NCBI RefSeq assembly: GCF_000151665.1
Contig: NW_013171815.1
Coordinates: 757,153 to 821,152, forward strand
Direction of reading: 5' to 3'
From: Blastocystis hominis
Taxonomy: Eukaryota > Sar > Bigyra > Opalinata > Blastocystidae
Length of the DNA stretch: 64,000 nucleotides
Shown: piece after piece, positions 44,096-55,305 of the stretch
Layout of the letters: each line of letters starts with the position of its first letter
Numbering within the stretch: position 1 is the stretch's first letter
Program-made: the position numbers and the translations under genes
The notes under the pieces: model-generated
What the model saw: the letters and a program-made list of their open reading frames with translations, nothing else
What the model was told of the DNA's origin: nothing
Databases searched by the model: none

Positions 44096-47000
44096 TTATG
44101 CAAATGGAGAGCTAAAGAGGAGAACGCACTCTCCCTTCGAATTCGGCTTGATCGGCAGACTTCCTGGCTGCGGCGTTTCAATCAAGTATTGGGGATCAAT
44201 GTCGGGGAAGTCGGGAGCGGCGGAGAACAAAGAAGGCGGTTCGAGCAATTTCAACATCTGCTGCTGGTTGCCTCCCATCTTATCGAAGATGAACAGCAGC
44301 GAGCCCTCTTCCTTTTCCCGCCGTTTTCTCTGGAATTCCCGCCATCGCGTCACTTCGTCTTCGTCTTCGTCTTCGTCTTTGACCTTGACCTTGTCGTTGA
44401 TCTCGTCGTTGACTTTGATTTTGTTGTTGTCGTTGTCTTCGTTTCCCGCCTCTTTTTCTTTTTCTTTTTCCATCTTCGCTTCCCCTTCGCTCGCCTCCAT
44501 TCCCGCGGGATCCGGCAAAAGCCGCTGCTTGACCGTCTGCCGCTCATTTTTTCCCGCCAAACCCACCTTTTTGCGCACTTCCTCCCTCTTCCCGCGGCAA
44601 ATCGGACATTCCTCGGTTTCCCCGGTTTCTCCATTTCCCCGGTTTCCCCGTTCTAAACAGCGGGCGTGGAACGAGTGTCCGCAAGCAAACACCGAAATAG
44701 CCTCGTTTTCTGGCAAAAAATCCGCGCCGCACAGCGCGCAGCTGGCGAAACGCCCGACCAAGGGGCGTTTCATCGCCTCGACCTTCTGATGGAGACTTTC
44801 GTTGTAATCCCCGCGGTAAATGCGAACGAAATTGGAGTAGGACTCGATGTCCATTTGGAGGGAAAGAATGACCTTGTTAATAATGTTACTCACATCCCGA
44901 ATTGTGTTCCCGCTGTTCTGGTTCAGCACGCACGACAGCAAAACGGCCAGCGGGATGCGCGCCTGCAGCCGGTCGAACAATTCCTGCAGCAGATTCCCCG
45001 CGGTTTTCTCGAGCAACTCCAGTCCCGCGACTATTTTCCGGTTCGCGTTCAGCTCGACCTTGACGTTCAGCGCGCGCCGGATCGCGGAGATCCCCGCGGT
45101 GCTGTCGAGGACGAGCGTTTCCCAGGCGGATTTGAGGAACGAGGCCTGGATGGCGTCGAAACTCAGCGGCTGCGCGGCCCGCTCGAAGATCGCCGAGAAA
45201 ACCGCGGTGATCTCCATCTCCGCCTTCAAGGACAGAAAAGGCCGCTATTTCTGGAGTCGGCGTGGCAGAAATACCTCCAAATCTTTCACGTTGAAGAGGT
45301 TCCGTAACTCCCCTTGCAGTCGCTCCGTTACCGCGATGAAACTCCCGGTCACCTCCACGATGGCGCCCTCCGAGTCTCCCTCCAAGTGCTGCAGCAGCGC
45401 GCGGCAGAGCCGTTCCACGACGTCGTCGCTGGGTTCCGCGGGGATCGGATCGTTCATCGCGGCAAGCAAAAAAGTGGCGATTTTGGGCGATCTGGGAGGG
45501 AGACAATCATCAAAACCCGAACAATTCGTTGGACTTGATGAAGCGAAGCAGAAGCCGCCGGTTTTCCCGCACTACCAGCCCGCCAAAGCGAAGAAGCATG
45601 TCGTCGCGCAGCGATTCCCGGCTTTTCTGCAGCAGCGCGTGCAGAACCGCGGGTTTGAGCAGAACCGCGGGGAGCTCGGAGGGAATGCAGAACTAGCGGT
45701 GAAACACTGTTCCAAAACGAAACGGTTTTGAGGTACAAAAACACGGCTTTTTCGTCATTTCCAAAAATCGGGAGTATTTTTGCATGGTCGCCTCCCTCCA
45801 ATAAAAGCTCGTAAACCGCGAACACCGCGCTCCGCAAATAAATCAGCGGGCGGAAATACGGTTCCACGCACTCCGCCAGCGATCGCAGATTCCCGCGGAT
45901 ATCCTGCTGGGCCTCCGAGAGCGTCTAGAACTCACGCCCCCGCGAGGAAAAAAACCGCGGCAAGGTACTGCTCGATGCGGCGGGCGACGGCCGGCGCGTC
46001 CCGCGGGGATTGGCGGATCTGGGAGAAGAAAAGGCGGAAGACTTGGTCGTGCAGCCCGCACCGATGAAACGCCTCGACGGTTTCGTCGACGCAGCCGACT
46101 TCTAATAGAAGGGCCGCGATGTGCCCCGCAGAACCGCGGTTCATGGGGAGATTGGCGAGAATCCCGCGGAACTGGTCGCGACGCAGCAACGCCGTGTGCT
46201 GGGTCAAAAATTCCACGATAGTTTCCCCAGTTTCCACGGTTACCCCTTCCACGCGCTGTTCGCGCAGCACGCTGGCGATCACGTGGAACATCGCCAATTG
46301 TGTCTCGGCGTCGCCAATCCCGCGGGAATTCGCTCCCAGCAGTCCCGCCACCGCGGTTGCCGCCATCGCTTCGTACAGTCGCCGGTACGTTTCCGCCTCC
46401 ACCGCCGCGCGCGTCGCCGCTTCCTCCTCGCTTTCCTCCTCCCCCGCGGGAGATCCTCCCTCCCCGCGGGACTCAGACGACTCTCCCGCGGGGATGGCGG
46501 CTCCCGCGGGGAGGACGGGCTTGACGGAGAGGGCGTAGAAGAGCAGGCCGAGGAAGAAGGCGGGATGGCGCGCGAGGAGCCGGTCGAAGGGATTCCCGCG
46601 GGGCGTGTCGGCGACGAGCCAGGCGAGGCAGTCGGCCTGGCTGGTGATGCGGCCGAGGGAGTTGAGCGGGGCGTTGCCGAGATTGAAGCCCAGCAAGGCC
46701 AGGTGCAGCAGGAACAGATAGAACGACTCCAGTCCCGCGGGGGAGCCGCGCACGCCCAAGACGTCCGGGTAGAACTGGTGGAGGGGGCGGGGCGTTTCGT
46801 TCAGCGCGGCGAAGGTGGCTTGGAGGGGGCGCACGAAATCCGCACGGGAATTGATGCTGAGCGCGGCGCCGGCGAGGAGAAAACCGCGGGAGAAGAGGGT
46901 CTGCATGACGGCGTCGAGGTCGGAGGCGAACTGGAGTTTCACGAGGCGTTGCTCGATGGCGAAGCAGGTGGCGGGAGTCTGGGTTTCCTCGATGAATTGG

Positions 47001-49657
47001 AGAAACGCGGCAAGCGAAGAAGGCGGGATTTGCGACAAGCGACCGCACGCGATGTAGTCCAGAAGAACCGCGAAAAACAGACGCGTCGACAGCTCCTCCG
47101 CTTCGGCACCATTGGTTCCACTATTGGTTCCACTGTTTCCACTATTGGTTCCACTATTGGTTCCACTATTGGTTCCACTATTGGAGAAATCGGAAGTTTT
47201 TTCATTTTCCTCCTTTCCACTATTTGTTCCATCGGTTCCATCGGTTCCATTGGTTCCATTGGTTCCATTGGTTCCACCGTTTCCACTTTTCTCGGTAGGA
47301 TCGGATTCCCGCGATTCCACGTGGAGTAACGTCAGCACGGAGGTGAACAGCAAATCGGAGCGATTAATCGCGGTGAGCACGTCGAACACGCAGCCCATGC
47401 GCAGTCCCGCGGGGAGCGTGTGTTCGCCGTCGAGGAGACGCAGGGCCACGGCGGAGATCCGGTTCACGGCGGAATAATAGCGAATTCTCACCTCGCCGTC
47501 CTCGGTGGTTTCCAATTGGTCGGCCAATGTGCGCACCAATTGCGTCCCGACGCGCAGCGCGTTCAGCGAATCCCCGCTCTACATGGGAGTTTCTCCGTTT
47601 CCCCACGTCGAGATAGCGGAGAACGCGCTGGTCGGGACTCTCCGCGCGCACCACGACGATCCGATCGCCGCACAGCAAAAACAGCGCGTTCCCCGCGACA
47701 CAGCTGCTGTTCCCGAAGATCTTGTGGTTCTGGCAGATCCCCGCGGGGGTCGGCTCGCCGCGCAGCGCGGCCTGGAGGCGGGAATTGATGTTTCCGTAGA
47801 TGAAGCGAAGCTTGGCGGCAGGTTTGACTTCGCGGACGATTTGATTGATGGCGAAGTCGAGCGCGGCAATCCGACCGTCCGCCAGCGCCAAATACGCCAG
47901 CGAAGCTCCCGCCAACGCGCACGCGTTGACGATCCCCGCGATTCGGAACGTCGCCGTGGGGGTGATGGAATACGTCACCTGATTGGACGAATCTAATTGT
48001 GTCTACCGGTTCAGCGAAACGCCCGGAAGTACCGAAATCGACCAGATTTCGATGAGGTCGGTGTCGCACCGCATAAATTGGAAGGAGTTTCGCTCGCCGC
48101 GGCGCCACGCCGTGCTGAGACTGCTCTGCACATAGTTCGTTTTCGATTCGAAGTTCGGCGAGGCGCTACTCACCTCCACCTTCCCGCGGGGAAGCGTGAA
48201 CAGCACGCGCGTTTCGCCCTGGTCGGCGAGTAAAATCAGCGTGGCTTCGCGGTGCGTGATTGCCACCAAATCTGCCGCCAGCGTTTCTTCGCGGCCGTCG
48301 TTCCCGCCCTCGCCGTTCCCCGCGGAATTGGTGCGTCTCAGCGCGCAGCGGCGCACGGAGAAGGGCAGCACGGAGAGGTCGACGACCTGCCCGAACTGCG
48401 CGGCCTGAAACACGCGCACGGAGTTCACCGCGGCGGAGAAAAGCTTCCGCGTGAAGGAAGTGACGTTCACGTTGCCGTCGTAATCCGCGGACAAAACCGC
48501 CTCGTTGCTCAGCACGCGCACGAACACCACCGCCGTGGCGTGCACTGACGCGAACGACTTGAGCAGCGTGCGCCGCTCGACGCTCAGCACGTCGATAGCG
48601 CCGCTGGAATACCCGATCGCGCACACGGCGCCCGACGCGTCCGCGCCGAGCGAGAGAACGCTGCCGATGTCCGCGCAGTTCTCGGGGCTCCCGTGCACGA
48701 ACGGGGCGCTCGAGGGCGAGGAATCGGAGGGAGACACCGGCGTGGAGAAGAAGGGAGACGGGGAATCGGGGGTCCGATTGGGGAAAAAGAGAACCTGCGA
48801 TTTGCTCATGCCCACGATCACCGAGGTCGGCGTCACGAGGAGGGCGTTCGGGAGGCCTGTGCCGCTCGTTTTGTAGGTCTTGGCGTTCTCGTGGAGGAAG
48901 GAGTCGCTGGAGCTCTCGTTGGAGACGAGCATGCTGACGATGTCCGCGTCGATGATCGATCGGGGCTGCGTGGTGGACGTACTCGATATAACCTCTAGGG
49001 TGGTGGTGATCTCGGTGTCTGGGGCCGCCTGTGCGCCCTGATGGGCATGCATGTACTGAAGGGCGCCATCGAGCGTCCATTTAGGGTGATCTGTGACTTG
49101 TGTGGCAGAGGGAGCGAATAGATCGAAATAGGCCGAGAAACGGGAGATGATTTGATCGTTCAGACTTGGCACCGGCGGATTGTACGCTTCGAATGGACGA
49201 TCTCCGATCTTCATGATCGGGTACTCCGCCTCATCGAAGGTGAACTCCTCGATCGACCCTTCCGGACCCTTGACGTCCTTATCCACCAGCAAGTCCAGCA
49301 GATAATTTACTTCCTTGTAATCGTCGAATTTCAACTGGATTGTCTTGGTTCTGGACGCGACACTCTCCTTTGCGTGGAGATCACTGTATGCTTTGTTCAA
49401 ATCGTCTTCAAAGGTGGAAGATGCCTGGACTGCGTAGGTTGAGGCTCTCCGTGTGCGCAATTGACGCAAGCTCTTTTTGTACTCTTCCGGATATAAATAT
49501 CTACATGCTCAACACCCCAATATTCCAAATACTCATATTCCACTTCATCCTCTTCAAGGACATCCATGATATCGATTCCGGACATGTCCAACGGGACATC
49601 GTAGTCCCTATCCGGTTCATTCATGATATTCAATACTTCCTCTGTGATACAACTCAT
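44096..49657 (-). CDS. VPS8-like CORVET subunit (WD40, alpha-solenoid, RING)
   Basis: Start MSCITEEVLNIMNEPDRD. An N-terminal beta-propeller contains ALLVTPTSVIVGMSKSQVLF, GAVCAIGYSSGAIDVLSVER and LVAITHREATLILLADQGE. An alpha-solenoid has FLQFIEETQTPATCFAIEQ, VMQTLFSRGFLLAGAALS and EVGCVDETVEAFHRCGLHDQ. The C-terminus has NIINKVILSLQMDIESYSNF and a RING: CALCGADF ... FACGHSFHARCLE ... CPIC. This order and the matched segments are those of VPS8, the Rab5-effector subunit of the CORVET endosomal tether. At least five introns of about 28-42 nt are present. Oddities: a long Gly/Asn/Thr/Ser repeat in the solenoid, a Gly/Glu/Thr insert between RING cysteines, and many CCCGCGGG octamers in coding DNA. 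Confidence 0.8.
47106..47290 (-). repeat. 12-bp-type tandem repeat in VPS8 (GGTTCCACTATT and relatives)
   Basis: Coding repeat giving NSGTNSGTN and NGTNGTDGTDG tracts. The unit is close to the GTGGAAAC motif found in several introns of nearby genes. Confidence 0.9.
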
Positions 49658-49712
49658 GATTCAAGAGAAAATCTTGTACAAAGACACATTCAAAATAGTC
49701 CCGATTTTTGGA

Positions 49713-49720
49713 AACAAACA
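49713..49720 (-). terminator. GU-rich polyadenylation element, probably NIP7
   Basis: Exact TGTTTGTT about 115 nt after the NIP7 stop; a closer TTCGTTCGTTTG run at about 49805-49820 is an alternative. Confidence 0.5.
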
Positions 49721-49834
49721 AGTCAATTGTCTATTCTTCTTCAGAGAATAACGATGATAGTAAGCGTAAGAATAAATAATAATAGTAATAAACGAATGGA
49801 TGAGCGAGCAAACGAACGAACGCACGCACAAAAC

Positions 49835-50535
49835 TCAAGCCAGGATCGTCTCATCACGCAAGTACTCTCCCACATCGGACTGATGCAGAATGCAAATACT
49901 CTACTCCTCACACCTCGCGCGAATGCTCACAGCAGCATCGAGATCGCGAATCACGTCCGTCGTCTGCGCGGTGATTCCGAATCCAAGCGGCACGTTGTTC
50001 ATGTTGAAAACCACCACACCGGCGTATTGGGGACAACCCTCCGAAATACGCGCCAGACCTACACCCATCATGCCACAAACGCAGTAGAAACCTCCTTTCG
50101 TAATGTGGTTGCCGTACAGGAACGACATCTCGGCACTTGGCTTCACCCACACTTTGTACTAGGGGGTACAATTTTTGAATTCAGCATACCTGGGCATACT
50201 GTGCTAGAAAATCGAGGGCGGTGATATGAAGGCGGAACTTGTGATTCTTATTGAACCGGCCAAACTTCGTTCCGATGCTCATTAAGTTATCTCGAGACAC
50301 ATTTACAGCGACTCGGAGCAATTTCTCACTACGAATCGCACGAGAAAAGAAAAAGGGAACCTGATATAGTAAACACGGTCTTTATGGAGACGAAAGCAAT
50401 GGGGATCATCCTGCTGGTTCACAAGTTGCTCCACATTCGAGCCGATGCTACAGGTCAAAAAGTCCACAATGCAGCTTACTATTTTGTCAATTTCGCATAC
50501 AAGACCTTAGTTTCTTCTTGAGTAAGAGGACGCAT
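49835..50535 (-). CDS. NIP7: Ribosome biogenesis factor NIP7
   Basis: Start [16 protein letters not shown]. Further matches are [68 protein letters not shown] and [20 protein letters not shown], ending [18 protein letters not shown]. These cover the N-terminal NIP7 domain and the C-terminal PUA domain. Five introns of about 30-37 nt join in phase; the last (30 nt) restores the family's C-terminus. Needed for 60S subunit maturation and 27S pre-rRNA processing by family. Confidence 0.95.
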
Positions 50536-50589
50536 GTTTCCCAAGTTCCGAAATGGCAAAGAATGAAAATTGTTTGCTACTTCGTATCC

Positions 50590-50597
50590 AACAAACA
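50590..50597 (-). terminator. GU-rich polyadenylation element of the acidic protein gene
   Basis: Exact TGTTTGTT on minus about 15 nt after the TAA at 50613-50615. Confidence 0.8.
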
Positions 50598-50612
50598 TCT
50601 GGGAGAAAGCAA

Positions 50613-51252
50613 TTAACTAAAAATATCGTCGTTTTCGTCCACATAAATAATCTCGTCATCCTCGGTTAAAACAGAATGAATCGTTGAAAAACTCACATTC
50701 TTGCTCCTTGGGGAAATGCAGTACGGCGACAAAATAGGCGTCAAGCTTGATTCCTCAATAAATCGGTGCGCTGGAATGGGAGAGAGGGAACGGCGCCGAA
50801 CAGGCGAGATGCAAACATCCTGCTTGTCCTCGATATCGTCAATCACATTGCTGACTTGTGTGTGCTCCATTTCTTGCTCCTTTTTGGCACTGGGAACACA
50901 ATCCAAACTATCAGTGCTGGCAGTACTATCGACACTCTCATTACTATCAACACTATCAGCGCTATCAGCGCTGTCAGTACTTTCCGTAACATCATCACTG
51001 TCCTCACTTTCCTCGATATATTCGATTTCGTAGATATACTCGACTTCTTCCTCACTATCCGTTTCAGAAACCTCTTCAATGATCTCCTCAGCTACGTCCT
51101 CCTCATCTTCTACGCCTTAAAACCATTTTCGAGAACCACTTTTTGTATAGCTCTTCATGAATAACAAACGAGCGTTCCGGTTTTGTTCTGTGTTGATTCC
51201 ACTCTTCTTCTCTCGAAAGCCCAAAAGAACTTTGTCGAACAAACAAAAACAT
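50613..51252 (-). CDS. Acidic, serine-rich protein, unrecognised
   Basis: A candidate first exon starts MFLFVRQSSFGLSREEEWNQ and contains KPERSFVIHEELYKKWF. A 25-nt intron is the only route found to the long second exon, which opens with an acidic stretch (EEIIEEVSETDSEEEVEYIY), then Asp/Ser/Thr tracts (TDSADSADSVDSNESVDST), then a basic SPVRRRSLSPIPAHRF and an acidic end TEDDEIIYVDENDDIF. No domain recognised; the composition suggests a nuclear or chromatin-bound protein. Its first codons contain the polyadenylation element of the upstream SND1 gene. Confidence 0.5.
51238..51245 (-). terminator. GU-rich polyadenylation element of SND1, inside the next gene's first codons
   Basis: Exact TGTTTGTT on minus. 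Cleavage four bases upstream lies about 18 nt after the SND1 TAA and directly after the ATG (51252-51250) of the following gene. Confidence 0.75.
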
Positions 51253-51268
51253 ACCCCTCAACTTTTTC

Positions 51269-54142
51269 TTAATCCTCATCCTCCTTAAAACCAATATCTC
51301 CATACTGGAACACTCCGATCCGATCCTCCTTCGCGTCCTGCATATAATCCTTCATACTCTGCAGAATCTTCGGATACGCCGCAAATCGCTTTTCCGCTCC
51401 CTTCTCCAAGCGTCCCCATCCCTCACTCAGCATCATTTCGTTCATGCTGACGTCCTCATCTCCCTCTCGATACAGGAAGCACACCAGCCGATTCTTCGCA
51501 TCGCGAAGCACAACCCGCGCTTTGTACGTTTCGCAGTCCGCCAAGTCGCGCAGACACGCTCTGCTTTCCTCGGCCCACTCTCCGCTCTGCGGCACATCCA
51601 CTCCCGCCAACACGCATTCCCGCGCCAATCCAGGAATTCCCGCGATGGTCGCGTCCAGCTCCCGCAGCGCCGACAGCGAGGCTTCCCCGCGGTCGCCGGT
51701 GTCGATGGCGAACATGCGCAGCACGGTGCGTCCGGGGTTCCGCGGATCTTTCGCGATTTCCTCCACGCGCCTTGGCCTCAGCCCGCCCCTCCTCGATTAC
51801 CCGCGGTTCCACGTCTTCCCTCGCAGCCACGCGTACACCGCGCCGTTCCGCGCCTGCAGCACCGGCCGGTCATTCTGCCGGTCAATCTTCTCTCCTTCCC
51901 GCCATCCTACCGGCACCGGCAGTCCCGCCAAAACTCCCGCCACGCGCTGCAGCGCGGCCCGGTCCGCCGCCGCGTTGACGAAGAACACGTTTCCCGCGGG
52001 AATCGCGGTCACCGCGCAGTCCATCTCCCCCGCGACGGCCTGCTCCCCCGCGGGTTTGGGCTCCCGCCAGTTGGCCCAGCATCCCTTGCGCTGGCTGCGC
52101 GCGGCTTCCTCGGCGTCGAGGAGCGCGTCGGCGTCGAGGCAGAAGGGCAGCGCCTTGTCGTTCACGAAAACCGCGCCCTCGCGAAGCAGCCACAGCGCCA
52201 GCGAGCCGCCCTCCCGCGGGAGATACACGTTCCCCACGTAGTTTCCCGCCTTGTCCACGCTCAGGACCTCCATTTCCACCGGCCGCTGCGTCGAAACGCC
52301 CCGAAACGCCCTACCTGCAGAAAGTGGAAACGCGTGAGCAGCAGCGATTCGTCGCCGAAAACCGCGGGTTCGCCTTTCCCGCTATTCTGCGGCGCGCGCA
52401 CGCCCTGCAGCGAGAGCGACAGCTGGCAGTTTTCCGCGGGAATGACCATCAAAAAGTGCGCGGCGGAGAAGACGAAGTCGATGTACCCCTACGTCAGAGA
52501 TCCCCGCGGGACTCACCGAGAGGCGTTTCTTCTGCTTCAGGAAATGGAGGGAAGTAACGGCCAGCGTGCGGTCGGCGCTGTAATCAACGCGGCGTCCCGC
52601 CTTCGGCGGTTTCCCCATATGGATTCCCCGTTTCTCCGATTTGGCGCGATCTTCCGCGAGCAGAAGCGCGTCGTAATTCTCGGCGCGCGGATCGTCGGTT
52701 TTGTGCCGCACCACGCTCGCCAGCCCGCGCCGCGTCATTTCTTCGCCCAGATCCACCGGCTTCGCTCCCTCCAAAACCACCGAGCAGTGCGCGTACGTCG
52801 TTCCCTCCACCACGCGCTCGTACGCCACCGTCACGTGCACCGACTTCCCCGCGCACAGCCAGATCAGCGCCTCCTTCGCCTCCACCGCCCACGGCTCGTC
52901 CGCCACGTTTTTCTTCGCGTTGCCTAACCGCGGGGATCGCACCGAAGCCAGATTCACGCGCCGCTGCGAACTCAGATACCGCGGGGATTTGTCGTCCAGC
53001 AGAATGATCAGCGAGTCCCCGGACAGCACTTGGAATACTGTTCCGTGGATCGCGTCGTACTTCGACGTCGCGGGCTTCTACGCGTCAGAACCGCGGGAAA
53101 CACACACCCAATCCTTCCAAATGCGAAGCCGCTCTTTTTTGGCGGCAAGCTCGGCGGCACGGTACTCGGCAATTCCCGCGGGGAGGAAGTTTCCGGACCA
53201 ATCCTGCAGCTTGGCGAGTCCCGCCTTCAGCAGCTCGATAGCGATGTTTCCCCGCGGGTGATCGATGCGGCCGAAGAAGTTCTGCGCGGTGAGTGGATCG
53301 GGCGATTAGAAAACGTTGAATTTGTCCATTCCGTCGATGAAAATCACAACGCTGCGATTCAGCAAGCGAAGCTCCGAAAATTGCCGCGATTCCTGCGATA
53401 GCGGCTCGTACGTTGCTGATACAGTAATCATTCTCTCCATGAAAGGTACCGGCGCCTTCGGCGGAATAGGTGATGCGCGGACTTTGCACGCCAGCGAGAT
53501 GGAGCATGATCATGTCGTGCGTGTCGGGGAGGTAGAGACGGAACGTGCTGCCGTCGCGGACTTGTTCCACGATTCCAACCAACGGAAGGCCCTTGTTTGC
53601 TTTGAAGAACGACTCGGGATCGGACATTGTCCAGTTTACGCTGCGCAGCACGCGCTTGTCGCCCCAGATGCCGCGGTGAGCGCTGCGAGCATCGGATTGC
53701 AGACGGAGCAGCGATTCGTACAATTCCTTTTGACCTTTATCGTCGCGCTCCGATCGCACGGTTACCATTCCGTGCTCTACCACGTCGCGCAGAACGTCCT
53801 TCCCCTTGAATTCCAGAGAGGCGAACGAACGACTGATCGCATCCACTTTGTAGAGCACCTTGAATTTGACAACTTGACCGATAAGCATCTTCCGAAGATA
53901 TTCGCGCGATTCCCAGCCGTAAGGCTCCTCCGCTCCCTTTTCATTAAAGGCAACACGGGGAGCCTGGCAAAAAGCCAAAGAGAGTTGCATTTCCGGAGCC
54001 AGGCCACGCTACACTATCAGATCCCTCCCAAAAGAACACACCGTTGAATTGCCAACGAGCACAACCGTATCTCCTGATAAAACAGACTTCACCGTACCAA
54101 ATCCTATCGGTTCACACGGTATCCATGTCGCTTACCTTGCAT
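51269..54142 (-). CDS. Tudor-SN (SND1), staphylococcal-nuclease-repeat and Tudor protein
   Basis: Start MQGFGTVKSVLSGDTVVL, then repeated SN-like domains: GWESREYLRKMLIGQVVKFK, GIVEQVRDGSTFRLYLPDTH, HVTVAYERVVEGTTYAHCSV, YIDFVFSAAHFLMVIPAENC and FVNDKALPFCLDADALLD. A C-terminal part follows with MFAIDTGDRGEASLSALREL and MMLSEGWGRLEKGAEKRFAA, ending GFKEDED. Tudor-SN acts in RNA silencing, splicing and stress-granule functions. Many 28-36-nt introns interrupt it, and several contain a CCCGCGGG core. TAA is at 51269-51271. Exon details in the middle were not all traced. Confidence 0.88.
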
Positions 54143-54384
54143 TGTAACAATATAAATAAATAAAACCTGTCAAGGAAAAAAGTCCAGAAAATGGGAATCA
54201 TTATTCCTAATACCATTCGAACAATCGAAAAAACTTGGATTCAGCAAGTATTAAGGAGAGCTAGTATTTTTGTAAACCTACATGCGGGTGTGATGGGATT
54301 TGAAGCAGTAGGAATCAATACCTTCGCGTATCTATTGTTCAATCACCCACTCCCTCAGTCAATCAATCCTCTATCTCCGTATTC

Positions 54385-54392
54385 AACAAACA
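54385..54392 (-). terminator. GU-rich polyadenylation element of Rab7
   Basis: Exact TGTTTGTT on minus about 30 nt after the Rab7 stop. Confidence 0.8.
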
Positions 54393-54423
54393 ATAACAAA
54401 GAAAAAGCCATGCAGACAAAGAC

Positions 54424-55183
54424 TTAACAATTGCACTTCTCCGTGGTAGCAGGCTTCACAGCGTCCAAATCGACCACATCCGGAACGTACTCTTCCTCTC
54501 CCTCCTTCTGTGCAATCGCCTGTCTCAGCACATCGAAAATGGCGGCTTCGATGTTGATGTTCTCCTTCGCACTCGTCTCAAAATAATGCATCGTCTATTC
54601 GAATCAGCCGTTGATTCCCATTCCTTCCTACCGTCACACGGCGAGAACGAGCCCATTCCTCGACCTCCTCCTTTGTGACCATGCGTTCGCTCTCCGGAAC
54701 GTCCACCTTGTTTCCAACAATCACGAAGGGGAAGTTCAGAGGATCCGCCGGAGCGGCAGTCACCAAGAACTCATCCTGCCACTTCTCCAGGTTCTTAAAT
54801 GTCTGCAATTCAAAATTTAGAAAACTTCCTTACCTTCGCGTTCGTTAAATCGAACGCTAAAATACAAGCATCCGTACCACGATAGAAAGACGAGCCAAGA
54901 CTCTGGTAGCGTTCCTGACCAGCCGTATCCCAGATCTAGTGCCTAAGAGTACAACTTTGCTACGTACCTGGACCGAGTAAGGAGTATTATCGATCATGAC
55001 GTCACGAGGGAAGAAGTCCGCTCCAATCGTCGATTTATACTTATCAGAGAACTTGTTGAACACAAACTGCTGAATGATGCAGGTCTTACCGACACTATGC
55101 TTATTAGTGTTTTCCTTAAAAAAATACCTGCTATCTCCGAGAATAATAAGCTTAAGAGATGATCTACGTTTACTAGCGGACAT
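54424..55183 (-). CDS. RAB7: Rab7-type small GTPase
   Basis: [23 protein letters not shown] (P-loop formed across an intron) opens the frame; the stretch quoted is interrupted by the intron after GDS. It continues with [20 protein letters not shown], a Rab7-like [58 protein letters not shown] and [19 protein letters not shown], and ends TTEKCNC, a Cys-x-Cys prenylation tail. All G boxes are intact, in contrast to the Rab-like gene at 5842-6708. Directs late endosome and lysosome traffic. Introns are about 30-40 nt. Confidence 0.93.
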
Positions 55184-55305
55184 TCCTACAAATCGATGAA
55201 AAACTAGATGAATCTGAGCTTCCTCTCAATAATGACCCAAAACCGCGGTTTTCTTAATTTTGAATCAAAAAGTGTTGTATCGCAAAACAACGCAAACGAA
55301 CATTT

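Noticed and set aside
46121-47329. Long plus-strand frame across the VPS8 solenoid
   Set aside because: Shadow of the minus-strand VPS8 exon; composition dominated by Gly, Arg and Glu with no domain.
54191-54427. Small plus-strand frame between SND1 and Rab7
   Set aside because: Overlaps the Rab7 3' end and its polyadenylation region on the other strand; no recognisable features.
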